A DNA stretch of 64,000 bases, taken from the NCBI GenBank assembly GCA_965242795.1, contig OZ251505.1, forward strand, positions 372,001-436,000, read 5' to 3'. The position numbers were made by a program, and so were the translations under genes. This stretch comes from Bin18 sp965242795 (GTDB taxonomy: Bacteria > Desulfobacterota > Binatia > Bin18). Positions within the stretch are counted from its first letter, which is position 1. Each line of letters starts with the position of its first letter. This document shows, one piece after another, positions 53,630-61,244 of this stretch. The notes beneath the pieces were generated by a model that did not search any database, was not told where the DNA came from, and was given only the letters and a program-made list of their open reading frames with translations.

Positions 53630-53776
53630 TCAGTCGTCGCGCGCCCGCCGTTTGTGCCGGCGATAGCTGGCGGGTTTCATGCGCACCTTGCCACACTGCG
53701 GGCAGCGCCATCTCTCCTGCTTGTGCGGCCGATGGGCCTCGACCTGCATCTTCGTCCGACAGCGTGGACACCGCAT
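53630..53776 (-). CDS. Small zinc-ribbon protein
   Basis: 48 aa; ATG 53776 has GGAG upstream. Two CxxC pairs, 'MRCPRCRTKM' and 'RWRCPQCGKVRM', 17 residues apart, then a basic tail 'RRHKRRARDD'. Consistent with a treble-clef or ribbon zinc site in a nucleic-acid-binding peptide. No family recognised. Confidence 0.6.
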   Translation of the reverse strand: MRCPRCRTKMQVEAHRPHKQERWRCPQCGKVRMKPASYRRHKRRARDD

Positions 53777-54244
53777 ACGCTTCTCCGCTTCCGTTCCGCA
53801 TACACCGAAGCCACTCGGCGCGCCAAGCCGGGAGCGGATGTCTGACGTCGTCGTAGGCAGCCAACTCACCCCCCGCCCCTCTTCCGCCCTTCGACAAGCT
53901 TAGGGCACCGCAATCTCGGGGACTTTCTCATCCCCAAGTTCGTTGAGCTTGCGGTGCCTTGAGCCTGTCGAAAGGTCGAGACGAACCCCGATGTCACCTC
54001 GACCTTCGCACCCCGCCCCTTCGACTCTTCGACAAGCTCGGAGTCCAACCCGTTGAGCTTGGTCGAAGGGCGTGGCAACGGGCACGGGACTCTCTTGTAT
54101 GTCATTCCCGTTTCAAACCGGCCCCTCTCCCAACTTCAACATGAAAATCAGGGCTTGCCTCTGCCGGTTCGGGAAGCTATGGGGAAAATCCGCAGGCCGC
54201 CGCGTCTCTATCATTCCCACATTCACAGTCTGGAGCGTCACTGC
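53777..54244. other. Repeat-filled gap before the CoA-transferase pair
   Basis: 468 nt. A dispersed cassette occupies 53886-54110. I see no gene and no clear promoter for the CoA-transferases in the remaining bases. Confidence 0.55.
53886..54110. repeat. Long dispersed cassette
   Basis: Order of modules: TTCGACAAGCTTAGGGCACCGCAATCTC, AAGTTCGTTGAGCTTGCGGTGCC, GAGCCTGTCGAAAGG, ACGAACCCCGATGTC, CCTTCGCACCCCGCCCC, TTCGACTCTTCGACAAGCTC, then GGCAACGGGC...CTCTTGTATGTCATTCCC. Nearly the same series, in the same order, is found at 59531-59792, and its end also at 36969-37030. Confidence 0.75.
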
Positions 54245-55486
54245 ATGTTGCGTCCGTATCGCGTCCTCGACCTGACTACCGAACGCGGGCTGCTGTGCGG
54301 CCAGATCCTGGCCGACCTCGGAGCCGACGTCATCAAAGTGGAACCGCCCGGCGGCTCGGCGGCGCGCACCCTCGGCCCGTTCTACAAGGACGAGCGCGGC
54401 GCGGAGAACTCGCTCTACTGGTGGGCCTACAACCGCAACAAACGCGGCGTCACCCTGGACGTCGGTAAACCCAAGGGGCAAGACGTGCTGCGGAAGCTGG
54501 CGCGCACCGCCACGTTCCTCATCGAGTCCGACAATCCCGGCACCCTGTCCGCCTACGGGTTGGGCTATGCCGACCTGGCCGAAGAAAACCCCGGCCTGAT
54601 CTACGTCTCCATCACCCCGTTCGGACAGGACGGCCCCAAGGCCAGCTACGCGGACAGCGACCTGGTCGTGCTGGCGAGCAGCGGCCCGCTGGTCATCACC
54701 GGCGACGAAGACCGCCCGCCCGTCCGGCTCAGCGTGCCGCAGGGCTATCTGCACGCCAGTGCGGCCGCGGCCCCCGCGGCGCTGATCGCCCTGTACGAAT
54801 CGCACCGCTCGCAGCGCGGCCAGCACATCGACGTGTCCGCGCAGCAGGCCGCGATGCAGGCCGTCCAATCGACCGTCCTGTCCGAGCCGCTGGGCGACGC
54901 GGAAACGCGCCGCATGGCCGGCGGCGCGAAGATGGGGCCGCTCGCCATCCGCCTGCTGTGGCCGTGCAAGGACGGGCACGTGTCGATCGCCTACCTGTTC
55001 GGCTCGGCGTTCGCCCACTTCACCAAGCGGTTCATGGACTGGATCCACGAAGAAGGCTTCTGCGACGACGAAGTCCACGGGATGGACTGGGTCGGTATGG
55101 GCGGCCCGCTGTTCGCCGGCGATCCCAAGACCATCGAGGACTACGAACGCCTCAAGCAGATCGTGGAGAACTTCACGCTCAGCAAAACCAAAACCGAACT
55201 GTTCCAGAACGCCCTGGAGCGCGGGCTGCTCATCGCGCCCGTGGCGACCATCGACGAGGTCGTGCAGAGCGAACAACTCGCGTCGCGCGAATACTGGACG
55301 CCGGTCGAGCACGACGAGATCGGCAAGGCGTTCGCCTATCCCGGGCCGTTCGCCAAGTTCAGCGACAGCCCGATCGCCTACACGCGCCGCCCGCCGCGGG
55401 TCGGCGAACACAACGCCGAGGTCTATGGCGAACTCGGCCTGGATGACAGCGAATTGGCCGCGCTGCGCACCGAGGGCGTCATCTGA
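54245..55486 (+). CDS. Class III CoA-transferase (CaiB/BaiF family), Asp-containing subunit
   Basis: 413 aa from ATG 54245. Family III formyl-CoA/carnitine CoA-transferase fold: 'YRVLDLTTERGLLCGQILADLGADVIKVEPPGG', 'NKRGVTLDVGKPKGQDVLRKLA', 'LIYVSITPFGQDGP', and 'ADSDLVVLASSGPL', in which Asp aligns with the catalytic Asp of CaiB ('AYDTIAQAFSGY'). 'RSQRGQHIDVSAQQAAM' is also typical. 24 nt upstream of a related gene that lacks the Asp. Probably the active half of a heterodimer transferring CoA between carboxylic acids, as in BbsEF. Substrate unknown. Confidence 0.87.
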   Translation: MLRPYRVLDLTTERGLLCGQILADLGADVIKVEPPGGSAARTLGPFYKDERGAENSLYWWAYNRNKRGVTLDVGKPKGQDVLRKLARTATFLIESDNPGTLSAYGLGYADLAEENPGLIYVSITPFGQDGPKASYADSDLVVLASSGPLVITGDEDRPPVRLSVPQGYLHASAAAAPAALIALYESHRSQRGQHIDVSAQQAAMQAVQSTVLSEPLGDAETRRMAGGAKMGPLAIRLLWPCKDGHVSIAYLFGSAFAHFTKRFMDWIHEEGFCDDEVHGMDWVGMGGPLFAGDPKTIEDYERLKQIVENFTLSKTKTELFQNALERGLLIAPVATIDEVVQSEQLASREYWTPVEHDEIGKAFAYPGPFAKFSDSPIAYTRRPPRVGEHNAEVYGELGLDDSELAALRTEGVI

Positions 55487-55510
55487 GCGGCCGCAACGGG
55501 AGGGACCGGC

Positions 55511-56746
55511 ATGGCGGATCATACGGACACGCACGGCGGGAAGGCATTGGATGGGGTCAAGGTGCTCGACTTCATGTGGGCCATGGCCGGCCCGGGCTCG
55601 ACGCGGATTCTGGCCGACTATGGCGCGACCATCGTGCGCGTGGAATCCACCACGCGGTTCGACGCGGTGCGCATGGTCGGCCCGTTCCACAACAAGCAGC
55701 CCGGCCCCAACAGTTCCGGGCTGTTCAACAACATGAACACCGGCAAGCTGCCGGTCACCCTCAACCTGTCCAAACCCGAGTCGCGCGAGGTCATTCTCGA
55801 CTTGGTACGCTGGGCCGACGTGGTGACCGAGTCGTTCTCGCCCAAGGCCATGCGCGAGTGGGGCTTCGACTACGCATCGCTCACGCGGATCAAGCCCGAC
55901 CTCATCATGCTGAGCACCTGCCTGATGGGGCAGACCGGGCCGCACGCCCAGTTTGCCGGGTTCGGCAATCTGGCCGCGGCCGTGTCCGGGTTCTACGATC
56001 CGACCGGCTGGCCTGACCGCGACCCGGCCGGCCCGTTCGGCGCGTACACCGACTACATTGCGCCGTGGTACAACGCCGCGGCCATCCTGGCCGCGCTGGA
56101 GCACAAGCACCAGACCGGCCACGGCCAACACATCGACCTGTCCCAGGCCGAGGCCGCGTTGCACTTCCTGTCACCCTTCCTGCTCGACCAGACCGTCAAC
56201 GGCCGCACCCGCTCGCGGATGGGCAACCGCGACCTGAACTTCGCCCCGCACGGCGTGTACGAAGCCGCCGGCGAAGACCGCTGGGTCGCCATCGGCGTGG
56301 AAACCGACGACCAGTGGCGCGCGTTGTGCGAGGCCATGCAGCGCCCCGACCTGGGCCGCGACGAACGCCTCGCCACGGCCGAGGGCCGTTTGGCGCACCA
56401 GGACGAACTCGACGCCGCCATCACGCAATGGACCCGGCAGTACGACCCGCACGAGGCGGAACGCACGTTGCAGGCCAAGCACGTCCCGTCCAGCGCGGTC
56501 GAGACCATCCCCGAGCTGTACGCAGACCCGCAACTCCGGCACCGAAAGCATTTCGTCGATCTGGAACACCCCGACTTCGGCACCACGACGGTGGAAGGCT
56601 CGCGCTTCAAACTCTCCCGCACGCCCGCGCAAGTCGGCGGCGCGGCCCCGACCTTGGGCCGCGAAAACCAGAACGTCCTGGCCAACGTCCTCGGCTACGA
56701 CGAAGAGAAAATCACGGGCTTGGTCGTCGCCGAAGTGTTGGAGTAG
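55511..56746 (+). CDS. Class III CoA-transferase (CaiB/BaiF family), Asp-lacking subunit
   Basis: 411 aa. 'LDGVKVLDFMWAMAGPGSTRILADYGATIVRVES', 'NTGKLPVTLNLSKPESREVILDLV', 'SFSPKAMREWGFDY', and 'HQTGHGQHIDLSQAEAAL' place it in the family. Where CaiB has the catalytic Asp, this protein has 'GFGNLAAAVSGF'. The same substitution is seen in one subunit of heterodimeric enzymes such as benzylsuccinate CoA-transferase. It ends at a strong intrinsic terminator, so this closes the two-gene operon. Confidence 0.85.
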   Translation: MADHTDTHGGKALDGVKVLDFMWAMAGPGSTRILADYGATIVRVESTTRFDAVRMVGPFHNKQPGPNSSGLFNNMNTGKLPVTLNLSKPESREVILDLVRWADVVTESFSPKAMREWGFDYASLTRIKPDLIMLSTCLMGQTGPHAQFAGFGNLAAAVSGFYDPTGWPDRDPAGPFGAYTDYIAPWYNAAAILAALEHKHQTGHGQHIDLSQAEAALHFLSPFLLDQTVNGRTRSRMGNRDLNFAPHGVYEAAGEDRWVAIGVETDDQWRALCEAMQRPDLGRDERLATAEGRLAHQDELDAAITQWTRQYDPHEAERTLQAKHVPSSAVETIPELYADPQLRHRKHFVDLEHPDFGTTTVEGSRFKLSRTPAQVGGAAPTLGRENQNVLANVLGYDEEKITGLVVAEVLE

Positions 56747-56770
56747 TGACCAGTCCTATAGACGTGACGG

Positions 56771-56798
56771 ACGGGCGCATCTCGGTGCGCCCGTTTTT
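56771..56798 (+). terminator. Intrinsic terminator of the CoA-transferase operon
   Basis: Stem ACGGGCGCA/TGCGCCCGT (9 bp), loop TCTCGG, followed by TTTTT. Confidence 0.85.
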
Positions 56799-56837
56799 CG
56801 AGTTCCTGGCGGTGGAAAAAGTCCGATACAAAGATGC

Positions 56838-56869
<32 letters not shown>

Positions 56870-57111
56870 GTTGAGGGTGCCGAACCGTTCGTCACTTCGT
56901 GTCGTACAGTTGGAGCATGATAAACACGAACGGGCACCCCACCTGAATTTCCTTCGCCTTGCGAACGGTCTATCGGCTCTCTACCCTTCTCCCAGCAAAG
57001 ACAAGCGCCTGTCCAACGCCATGTCCCCGTTCGTCCCACGCGGAAGAACGGGCGCCACGATTGTCTTCGCCACTGCTGCGAAAGATGGCACACTGCCTGG
57101 AGACGCAATCC

Positions 57112-57366
57112 ATGCCTCACACCGACCTGCTGTCCCGCATCACCGTGCGCCCGGAGGTCTTCGGCGGCAAGCCGATCATCCGCGACATGCGCATTGCCGT
57201 GGAGCACGTTCTGGGAATGCTGGCGGCCGGGGATACGGCCAAGACCATTCTCGATGACTACCCCGGGCTGACGCCCGAGGACATTCAGGCCTGCCTGCTG
57301 TTCGCCCACCGTTCGATCGCGGGCGAGCAGGTGCATGCGCGCGTCCCCGTCCGAGAACCCTCGTGA
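57112..57366 (+). CDS. DUF433 family antitoxin-like protein (VapB45 type)
   Basis: 84 aa from ATG 57112. 'LLSRITVRPEVFGGKPIIRDMRIAVEHVLGMLAAGDTAKTILDDYPGLTPEDIQACLLFA' is the DUF433 winged-helix pattern (I-x-x-x-P-x-x-x-x-G-K-P-x-I-R-x-x-R-I-x-V). Its usual partner, a DUF5615 (PIN-like) toxin beginning M-K-F-L-x-D, would start in an overlap here. A GTG at 57362 does open 'VKFFLVS', but the frame then closes within 26 codons without further similarity. The toxin is therefore broken or missing. Confidence 0.8.
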   Translation: MPHTDLLSRITVRPEVFGGKPIIRDMRIAVEHVLGMLAAGDTAKTILDDYPGLTPEDIQACLLFAHRSIAGEQVHARVPVREPS

Positions 57367-57501
57367 AATTTTTTCTGGTGAGCTCAGTCACACATGGACA
57401 CATTCCTCAGAGAGGTTCCGCCACCGTAGTCTCTCCATGAAATCAGAGTAGGGCAGGCTGAGTCCAACGATCGAAATTCCCACGCCACCACCAGGGGCAT
57501 T

Positions 57502-57918
57502 TCAGCCGACGAGCCGAAACCCGACCGACGCGAAGTGGTGGTCGAACGCGAAAGCGATCCGTATGTGGCTTCGTTCCATCAGAACGAAGCTCGTTGCATC
57601 GACCGCCGAGAGCTTGTGCAAGTCGCGGCGCGTGAAGTAGCGCCACGCTTCTTTCATCTCGACGTCGGTGCAGGAGAGCACCCGGAGGTCGTGCACCGTC
57701 TCAAGCGAATCTTTCCACGTGATCGCTACGTCACGGTGTGTATGCCTGTCGAGAAACGTAAACGTCTCGAGGATCACCGGCACGGATGTATATATCCGAG
57801 CACGCTGATCGGCCATTTCTTCCCAAGCTTGGACTGCTCTGCCGTGAAGCGAGTCGCGCCTGAGCGCCAGCGGGATCCACGCACCGGTATCGACGAACAC
57901 GCGCTCACGTGCCCGCAT
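57502..57918 (-). CDS. VapC-type PIN domain ribonuclease toxin
   Basis: 138 aa. PIN acidic residues: Asp in 'VFVDTGAWIPLALRRD', Glu in 'VPVILETFTFLD', and Asp in 'LSAVDATSFVLMERSHIRIAFAFDHHFASVGF', plus the later D-H-H-F. Its ATG overlaps the antitoxin stop (TAATG). Expected to be a Mg-dependent RNase controlled by the adjacent RHH antitoxin. Confidence 0.88.
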   Translation of the reverse strand: MRARERVFVDTGAWIPLALRRDSLHGRAVQAWEEMADQRARIYTSVPVILETFTFLDRHTHRDVAITWKDSLETVHDLRVLSCTDVEMKEAWRYFTRRDLHKLSAVDATSFVLMERSHIRIAFAFDHHFASVGFRLVG

Positions 57919-58127
57919 TACGGCTCCTCGTAGATAATGTCATGGTCGATCGAGGCGCGATCCGGGGTCCCATCCCATAACGCGACCGGACCATTCGCCG
58001 TTGGACGCAGCCAGACGCGACGAATCGCTTCACGCACGAGGTCAGCCACGCTCCGGCCCGAACGCGCGGCGGTTTGTCGCAGCGCGTCGAGGTCTTCGTC
58101 CGGCAGATAGACTTGTGTTTTCATCAT
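57918..58127 (-). CDS. Ribbon-helix-helix (CopG-type) antitoxin
   Basis: 69 aa. Start at ATG 58127 or the next codon, also ATG. 'MKTQVYLPDEDLDALRQTAARSGRSVADLVREAIRRVW' is a ribbon-helix-helix DNA-binding domain; the tail 'DGTPDRASIDHDIIYEEP' is typical of antitoxins that pair with PIN toxins. The promoter and an inverted repeat lie directly at its 5' end. Confidence 0.85.
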   Translation of the reverse strand: MMKTQVYLPDEDLDALRQTAARSGRSVADLVREAIRRVWLRPTANGPVALWDGTPDRASIDHDIIYEEP

Positions 58128-58163
58128 GTACGTCACTTTATCTCTTTCCGTGACATACATCAA
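58125..58163 (-). promoter_or_regulatory. Promoter with overlapping operator of the vapBC-type operon
   Basis: Minus strand: -35 TTGATG (58158-58163), 17-nt spacer, -10 TAAAGT (58135-58140). Start would fall within a base or two of the antitoxin ATG, giving a leaderless mRNA. CATGTACGTCAC (58125-58136) and GTGACATACATC (58150-58161) are inverted (10 of 12 match) and cover both promoter elements: a fitting RHH operator. Confidence 0.5.
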
Positions 58164-58256
58164 TGTGCCGTTCGATCGGGACTCACGTCTGGACACGACC
58201 GCCCTCCCCCGGCACCATGCGCGGATTCCATCGGGGAAAGTACGGGGGAACGCGCC

Positions 58257-59609
58257 GTGAAGATACGGAAGATCGTGGGCCGGGAGATTCTGGACAGCCG
58301 CGGCAATCCGACGCTGGAGGTCGACGTCACGCTGGCCGGAGGGGCGTTCGGACGAGCCGCGGCGCCGTCGGGCGCCTCGACCGGTGCGCACGAGGCATGG
58401 GAATTGCGCGACCGGACCCGCAAACGCTACGCCGGCAAGGGCGTGCAGAAGGCGGTCGCCAACGTGAACGAGATCATCGCCCCGCGGCTCAGGGGGAAGG
58501 ACGCCGCGCACCAGCAGGAAATCGACGACCTACTGATCGCCCTGGACGGCACGCCCAACAAGAAACGCCTGGGCGCCAACGCCATGATCGCAACATCGCT
58601 GGCGGTGGCGAAGGCCGCGGCCGCCGCGGCCGGGCGACCGGTGTACCGCTTTCTGGGCGGCCGGCGCAGCGGCGCGCTGCCCGTGCCACTCGTCAACGTA
58701 CTGAATGGCGGCGCGCACGCCAGCAACAATCTCGACATTCAGGAATTCATGATCGTGCCGGCCGGTGCGGCCTCGTTCCGTGAGGCGATGCGTATGGCGG
58801 CCGAAGTGTTCGCCGCGCTCACGGCGTTGCTGAGCGCACGCGGTCTGTCCACCGCGGTAGGCGACGAGGGTGGCGTGGCCCCGGACCTGCGCTCCAACGA
58901 GGAGGCGTTCGACCTGCTGCTCGAAGCGGTCGTGCGCGCCGGCTACCGGCCGGGCCGGCACGTCTGGCTGGCGCTCGACGTGGCCGCGACCGAACTCTAC
59001 GCGGACGGGCGCTACACGTTTCGCAAGGCAGGCGGCCCGCCGCGGGATGCCGAGGACCTGATCGCGCAATACGCGGACTGGGTGCGCGCCTACCCGCTGG
59101 TGTCGATCGAAGACGGGTTGGCCGAGGACGATTGGGACGGCTGGCGACTGCTGACCCAGGAGTTGGGCGACCGGGTACAGTTGGTCGGCGACGACCTGTT
59201 CGTGACCAACCGGCACCGACTGGAGCGCGGAATCGCCGACGCCGCGGGCAACGCGATTCTGGTCAAGGTCAACCAGATCGGTACGCTGAGCGAGACCTTG
59301 CAGACCGTCGCGCTGGCCAAGCGGCACGGCTATGCTGCGGTCATCTCGCACCGTTCGGGCGAGACCGAAGACGCCACGATTGCCGACCTGGCCGTGGCGC
59401 TGGACGCCGGCCAGATCAAGACCGGCAGCGTCTGTCGCGGGGAACGCACCGCCAAATATAACCAGTTGTTACGCATCGAAGAGCAGCTCGGCAGCCGCGC
59501 GACCTACGCCGGGCGGCGGGCATTTCGGCGGGGTTCGCTTCGACCTTTCGACAGGCTCAAAGCACCGCAAGCTCGAAGCACCGTACGCTCAGGGACAGCC
59601 CATCCCTAA
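58257..59609 (+). CDS. eno: Enolase with repeat-derived C-terminal extension
   Basis: 450 aa from GTG 58257 ('KIRKIVGREILDSRGNPTLEV'). Converts 2-phosphoglycerate to phosphoenolpyruvate. Active-site features: 'GASTGAHEA', 'GGAHASNNLDIQEFMIVP', metal ligands in 'LALDVAATELY', 'VSIEDGLAEDDWDGW' and 'VGDDLFVTN', the catalytic Lys in 'LVKVNQIGTLSETL', and 'SHRSGETEDATIADL'. The normal end is 'LRIEEQLGSRATYAGRRAF' (residue ~424). The last ~26 residues ('RGSLRPFDRLKAPQARSTVR' and on) are translated from a dispersed repeat that begins near 59531. Start codon has no strong Shine-Dalgarno. Confidence 0.94.
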   Translation: MKIRKIVGREILDSRGNPTLEVDVTLAGGAFGRAAAPSGASTGAHEAWELRDRTRKRYAGKGVQKAVANVNEIIAPRLRGKDAAHQQEIDDLLIALDGTPNKKRLGANAMIATSLAVAKAAAAAAGRPVYRFLGGRRSGALPVPLVNVLNGGAHASNNLDIQEFMIVPAGAASFREAMRMAAEVFAALTALLSARGLSTAVGDEGGVAPDLRSNEEAFDLLLEAVVRAGYRPGRHVWLALDVAATELYADGRYTFRKAGGPPRDAEDLIAQYADWVRAYPLVSIEDGLAEDDWDGWRLLTQELGDRVQLVGDDLFVTNRHRLERGIADAAGNAILVKVNQIGTLSETLQTVALAKRHGYAAVISHRSGETEDATIADLAVALDAGQIKTGSVCRGERTAKYNQLLRIEEQLGSRATYAGRRAFRRGSLRPFDRLKAPQARSTVRSGTAHP

Positions 59610-59792
59610 GTTCGTTGAGCTTGTCGAAACGAACCCCGATGTCGCCTCGGCCTTCGCACCCCACTCCCGGCCCTTTGACTCTTCGACAAGCTCAGGAGCT
59701 AGATTGTTGAACTTGGCCCCTGAAATTGCGGTGCCTTGAGCCTGTCGAAAGGTGTCGCAACGGGCGCAGGATCCTCTTAGTGTCTCATTCCC
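59531..59792. repeat. Long dispersed cassette overlapping the end of eno
   Basis: GGGTTCGCTTCGACCTTTCGACAGGCTC, AAGTTCGTTGAGCTTGTCGAAACGAACCCCGATGTCGCC, CCTTCGCACCCC, TTTGACTCTTCGACAAGCTC, GAGCCTGTCGAAAGG, TGTCGCAACGGGCG...ATCCTCTT. Same module series as 53886-54110. The remaining gap to 60018 contains nothing recognisable. Confidence 0.78.
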
Positions 59793-60018
59793 TATCGAAG
59801 GGTCGAAGAGTGGGAGAAAGACCGGGGCTGTGAGTCCGCCGCATTGCCTCTACTCGGAAATCTCGAACCGTGACGCGCCTTGACGGACGTATCCCCGGAT
59901 TTTTGTTGCACCTGCGGGGCGCATCTGATAGGGAGCGGTGAGTCACGCTCCACCACGCACCAATTCGCCGTTTCCATCGACAAGGGGTCGCCCGATTCGG
60001 TCCGAAGGAGGTCGTTTC

Positions 60019-60246
60019 ATGCCGACAGCGAGGAAGAAGGTCGCCAAGAAAACGGTCAAGAGAGCCGCGAAAAAAATGGTCAGAAAAGCCACCAAGAAAG
60101 TCGTGAAGAAGGCGGCCAAGAAAAGAGTCGCCAAGAAGGCCGTGAAAAAAGCGGCGAAAAAGCGCACCGTGAAAAAGGCCGTCAAGCGGGCTGCCAAAAA
60201 GGCCCCGGCCAAGAAGAGAGCTACCAAGCGGGCTGCCCGCCGCTAA
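60019..60246 (+). CDS. Lysine/alanine-rich histone H1-like protein
   Basis: 75 aa; ATG 60019 has AAGGAGG upstream. Almost entirely Lys, Ala, Arg and Val in short repeats of the K-K-A-A-K-K type ('KKVVKKAAKKRVAKKAVKKAAKK'), ending 'KRATKRAARR'. Resembles eukaryotic H1 tails and bacterial Hc1/AlgP-like proteins, which coat DNA or RNA nonspecifically. Strong RBS and a terminator 33 nt after the stop suggest a well-expressed single gene. Probably a nucleoid protein. Confidence 0.75.
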   Translation: MPTARKKVAKKTVKRAAKKMVRKATKKVVKKAAKKRVAKKAVKKAAKKRTVKKAVKRAAKKAPAKKRATKRAARR

Positions 60247-60279
60247 CCTCCGAGCCGATACCTTCGGCGGCAGACCTCG

Positions 60280-60306
60280 AAAAAAGGCCCCTCCGGGCCT
60301 TTTTTC
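60280..60306 (+). terminator. Intrinsic terminator of the histone-like gene
   Basis: AAAAAAGGCCC / GGGCCTTTTTT stem with a CTCC loop; symmetrical A and T runs would let it act in both directions. Confidence 0.88.
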
Positions 60307-60331
60307 TTTTCCGGCATTAAACCTAGGGGCC

Positions 60332-61186
60332 ATGCAACAACGGTTGGCGGCGCAGACCGCGCAGGTCACGCTACCCGAGCGTGAGAAGTTTACCGCCCCG
60401 CTTCTCCTGCTGCCGGGGTTGTGGACGGGAAGCTGGGCATGGGACGAGGCGGCCTGGGCGTTTTCGCAGCGCGGCTGGGCGTGCTGGACGCTCGACCCGC
60501 TCGTGTCCGGGACGCGCCGCGCGCCGGCGTGCGATACGTTGGACGAGCGCGCCGCGCGCATAGCATCCGCAGCCGCGGTGCTCGACCAGCCGCCGATCGT
60601 CATCGGCTACGACGCGGGCGCGCTGGCGGCACTGCTGGCCGCAGAACGCATGCCGCCCGCCGCAAGGTTCCGGGCGCTGGTGTGCGTCTCTCCGCTCGTA
60701 CCGCGTAGCTTACAGGGGGGACGCAGACACGCGCTGCCGCTCGTGCGGTTGGCGGCGTTGCCGGCGCTGCTCTGGAATCGTGCTCATCCCCCGCCGTCGC
60801 GCCGAATGGCGCGCGATTTCCTGTTCCACGCGCTGCCCGCGGCCCGACAGGGCGCGCTGGCGACCAGACTGCGCCCCGACACGGGCGGCGTCGTCCGCGA
60901 CCTGACGCGCGGCAACGTTACCCTGCCCGCGGCGCCGCTTCGGTGTCCGGTATGCGTCGTGTGGGGCGAGGACGACCGCATGGTCGCGTCGGCCGCGGTG
61001 CGCCGGTTCGCCACGACACTGCAAGCCGACGAGCACCCCTACGCTTGCCAAGGACACTGGCTGTTATCCGGTCCTCCCGCTGCCACACTCGTGGGCGACA
61101 TCCATCGTTGGCTGATCCGCACTCTGGGCGATGCCCTGCTGCTTCCACCGGAAGAGGAACCGACTCCCGCGGAGCGCCGAGACTAG
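60332..61186 (+). CDS. Alpha/beta hydrolase with Asp at the nucleophile position
   Basis: 284 aa. 'APLLLLPGLWTGSWAWDEAAWAF' (oxyanion region), nucleophile elbow 'IVIGYDAGALAALLA', acid 'CVVWGEDDRMV', His 'ACQGHWLLSG'. The elbow is G-Y-D-A-G, so the nucleophile is Asp, as in epoxide hydrolases and haloalkane dehalogenases, rather than the Ser of esterases. The cap region (~125-195) is short and Arg/Pro-rich. Substrate unknown; it could also be a non-catalytic member. ATG 60332 has no obvious RBS. The ABC-F gene follows by 58 nt. Confidence 0.75.
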   Translation: MQQRLAAQTAQVTLPEREKFTAPLLLLPGLWTGSWAWDEAAWAFSQRGWACWTLDPLVSGTRRAPACDTLDERAARIASAAAVLDQPPIVIGYDAGALAALLAAERMPPAARFRALVCVSPLVPRSLQGGRRHALPLVRLAALPALLWNRAHPPPSRRMARDFLFHALPAARQGALATRLRPDTGGVVRDLTRGNVTLPAAPLRCPVCVVWGEDDRMVASAAVRRFATTLQADEHPYACQGHWLLSGPPAATLVGDIHRWLIRTLGDALLLPPEEEPTPAERRD

Positions 61187-61244
61187 CACGGCGTCCGTCT
61201 CTCGCTTCAATCTTCACTCCCTTCCCTCAAGGTGTTGCGACTCC

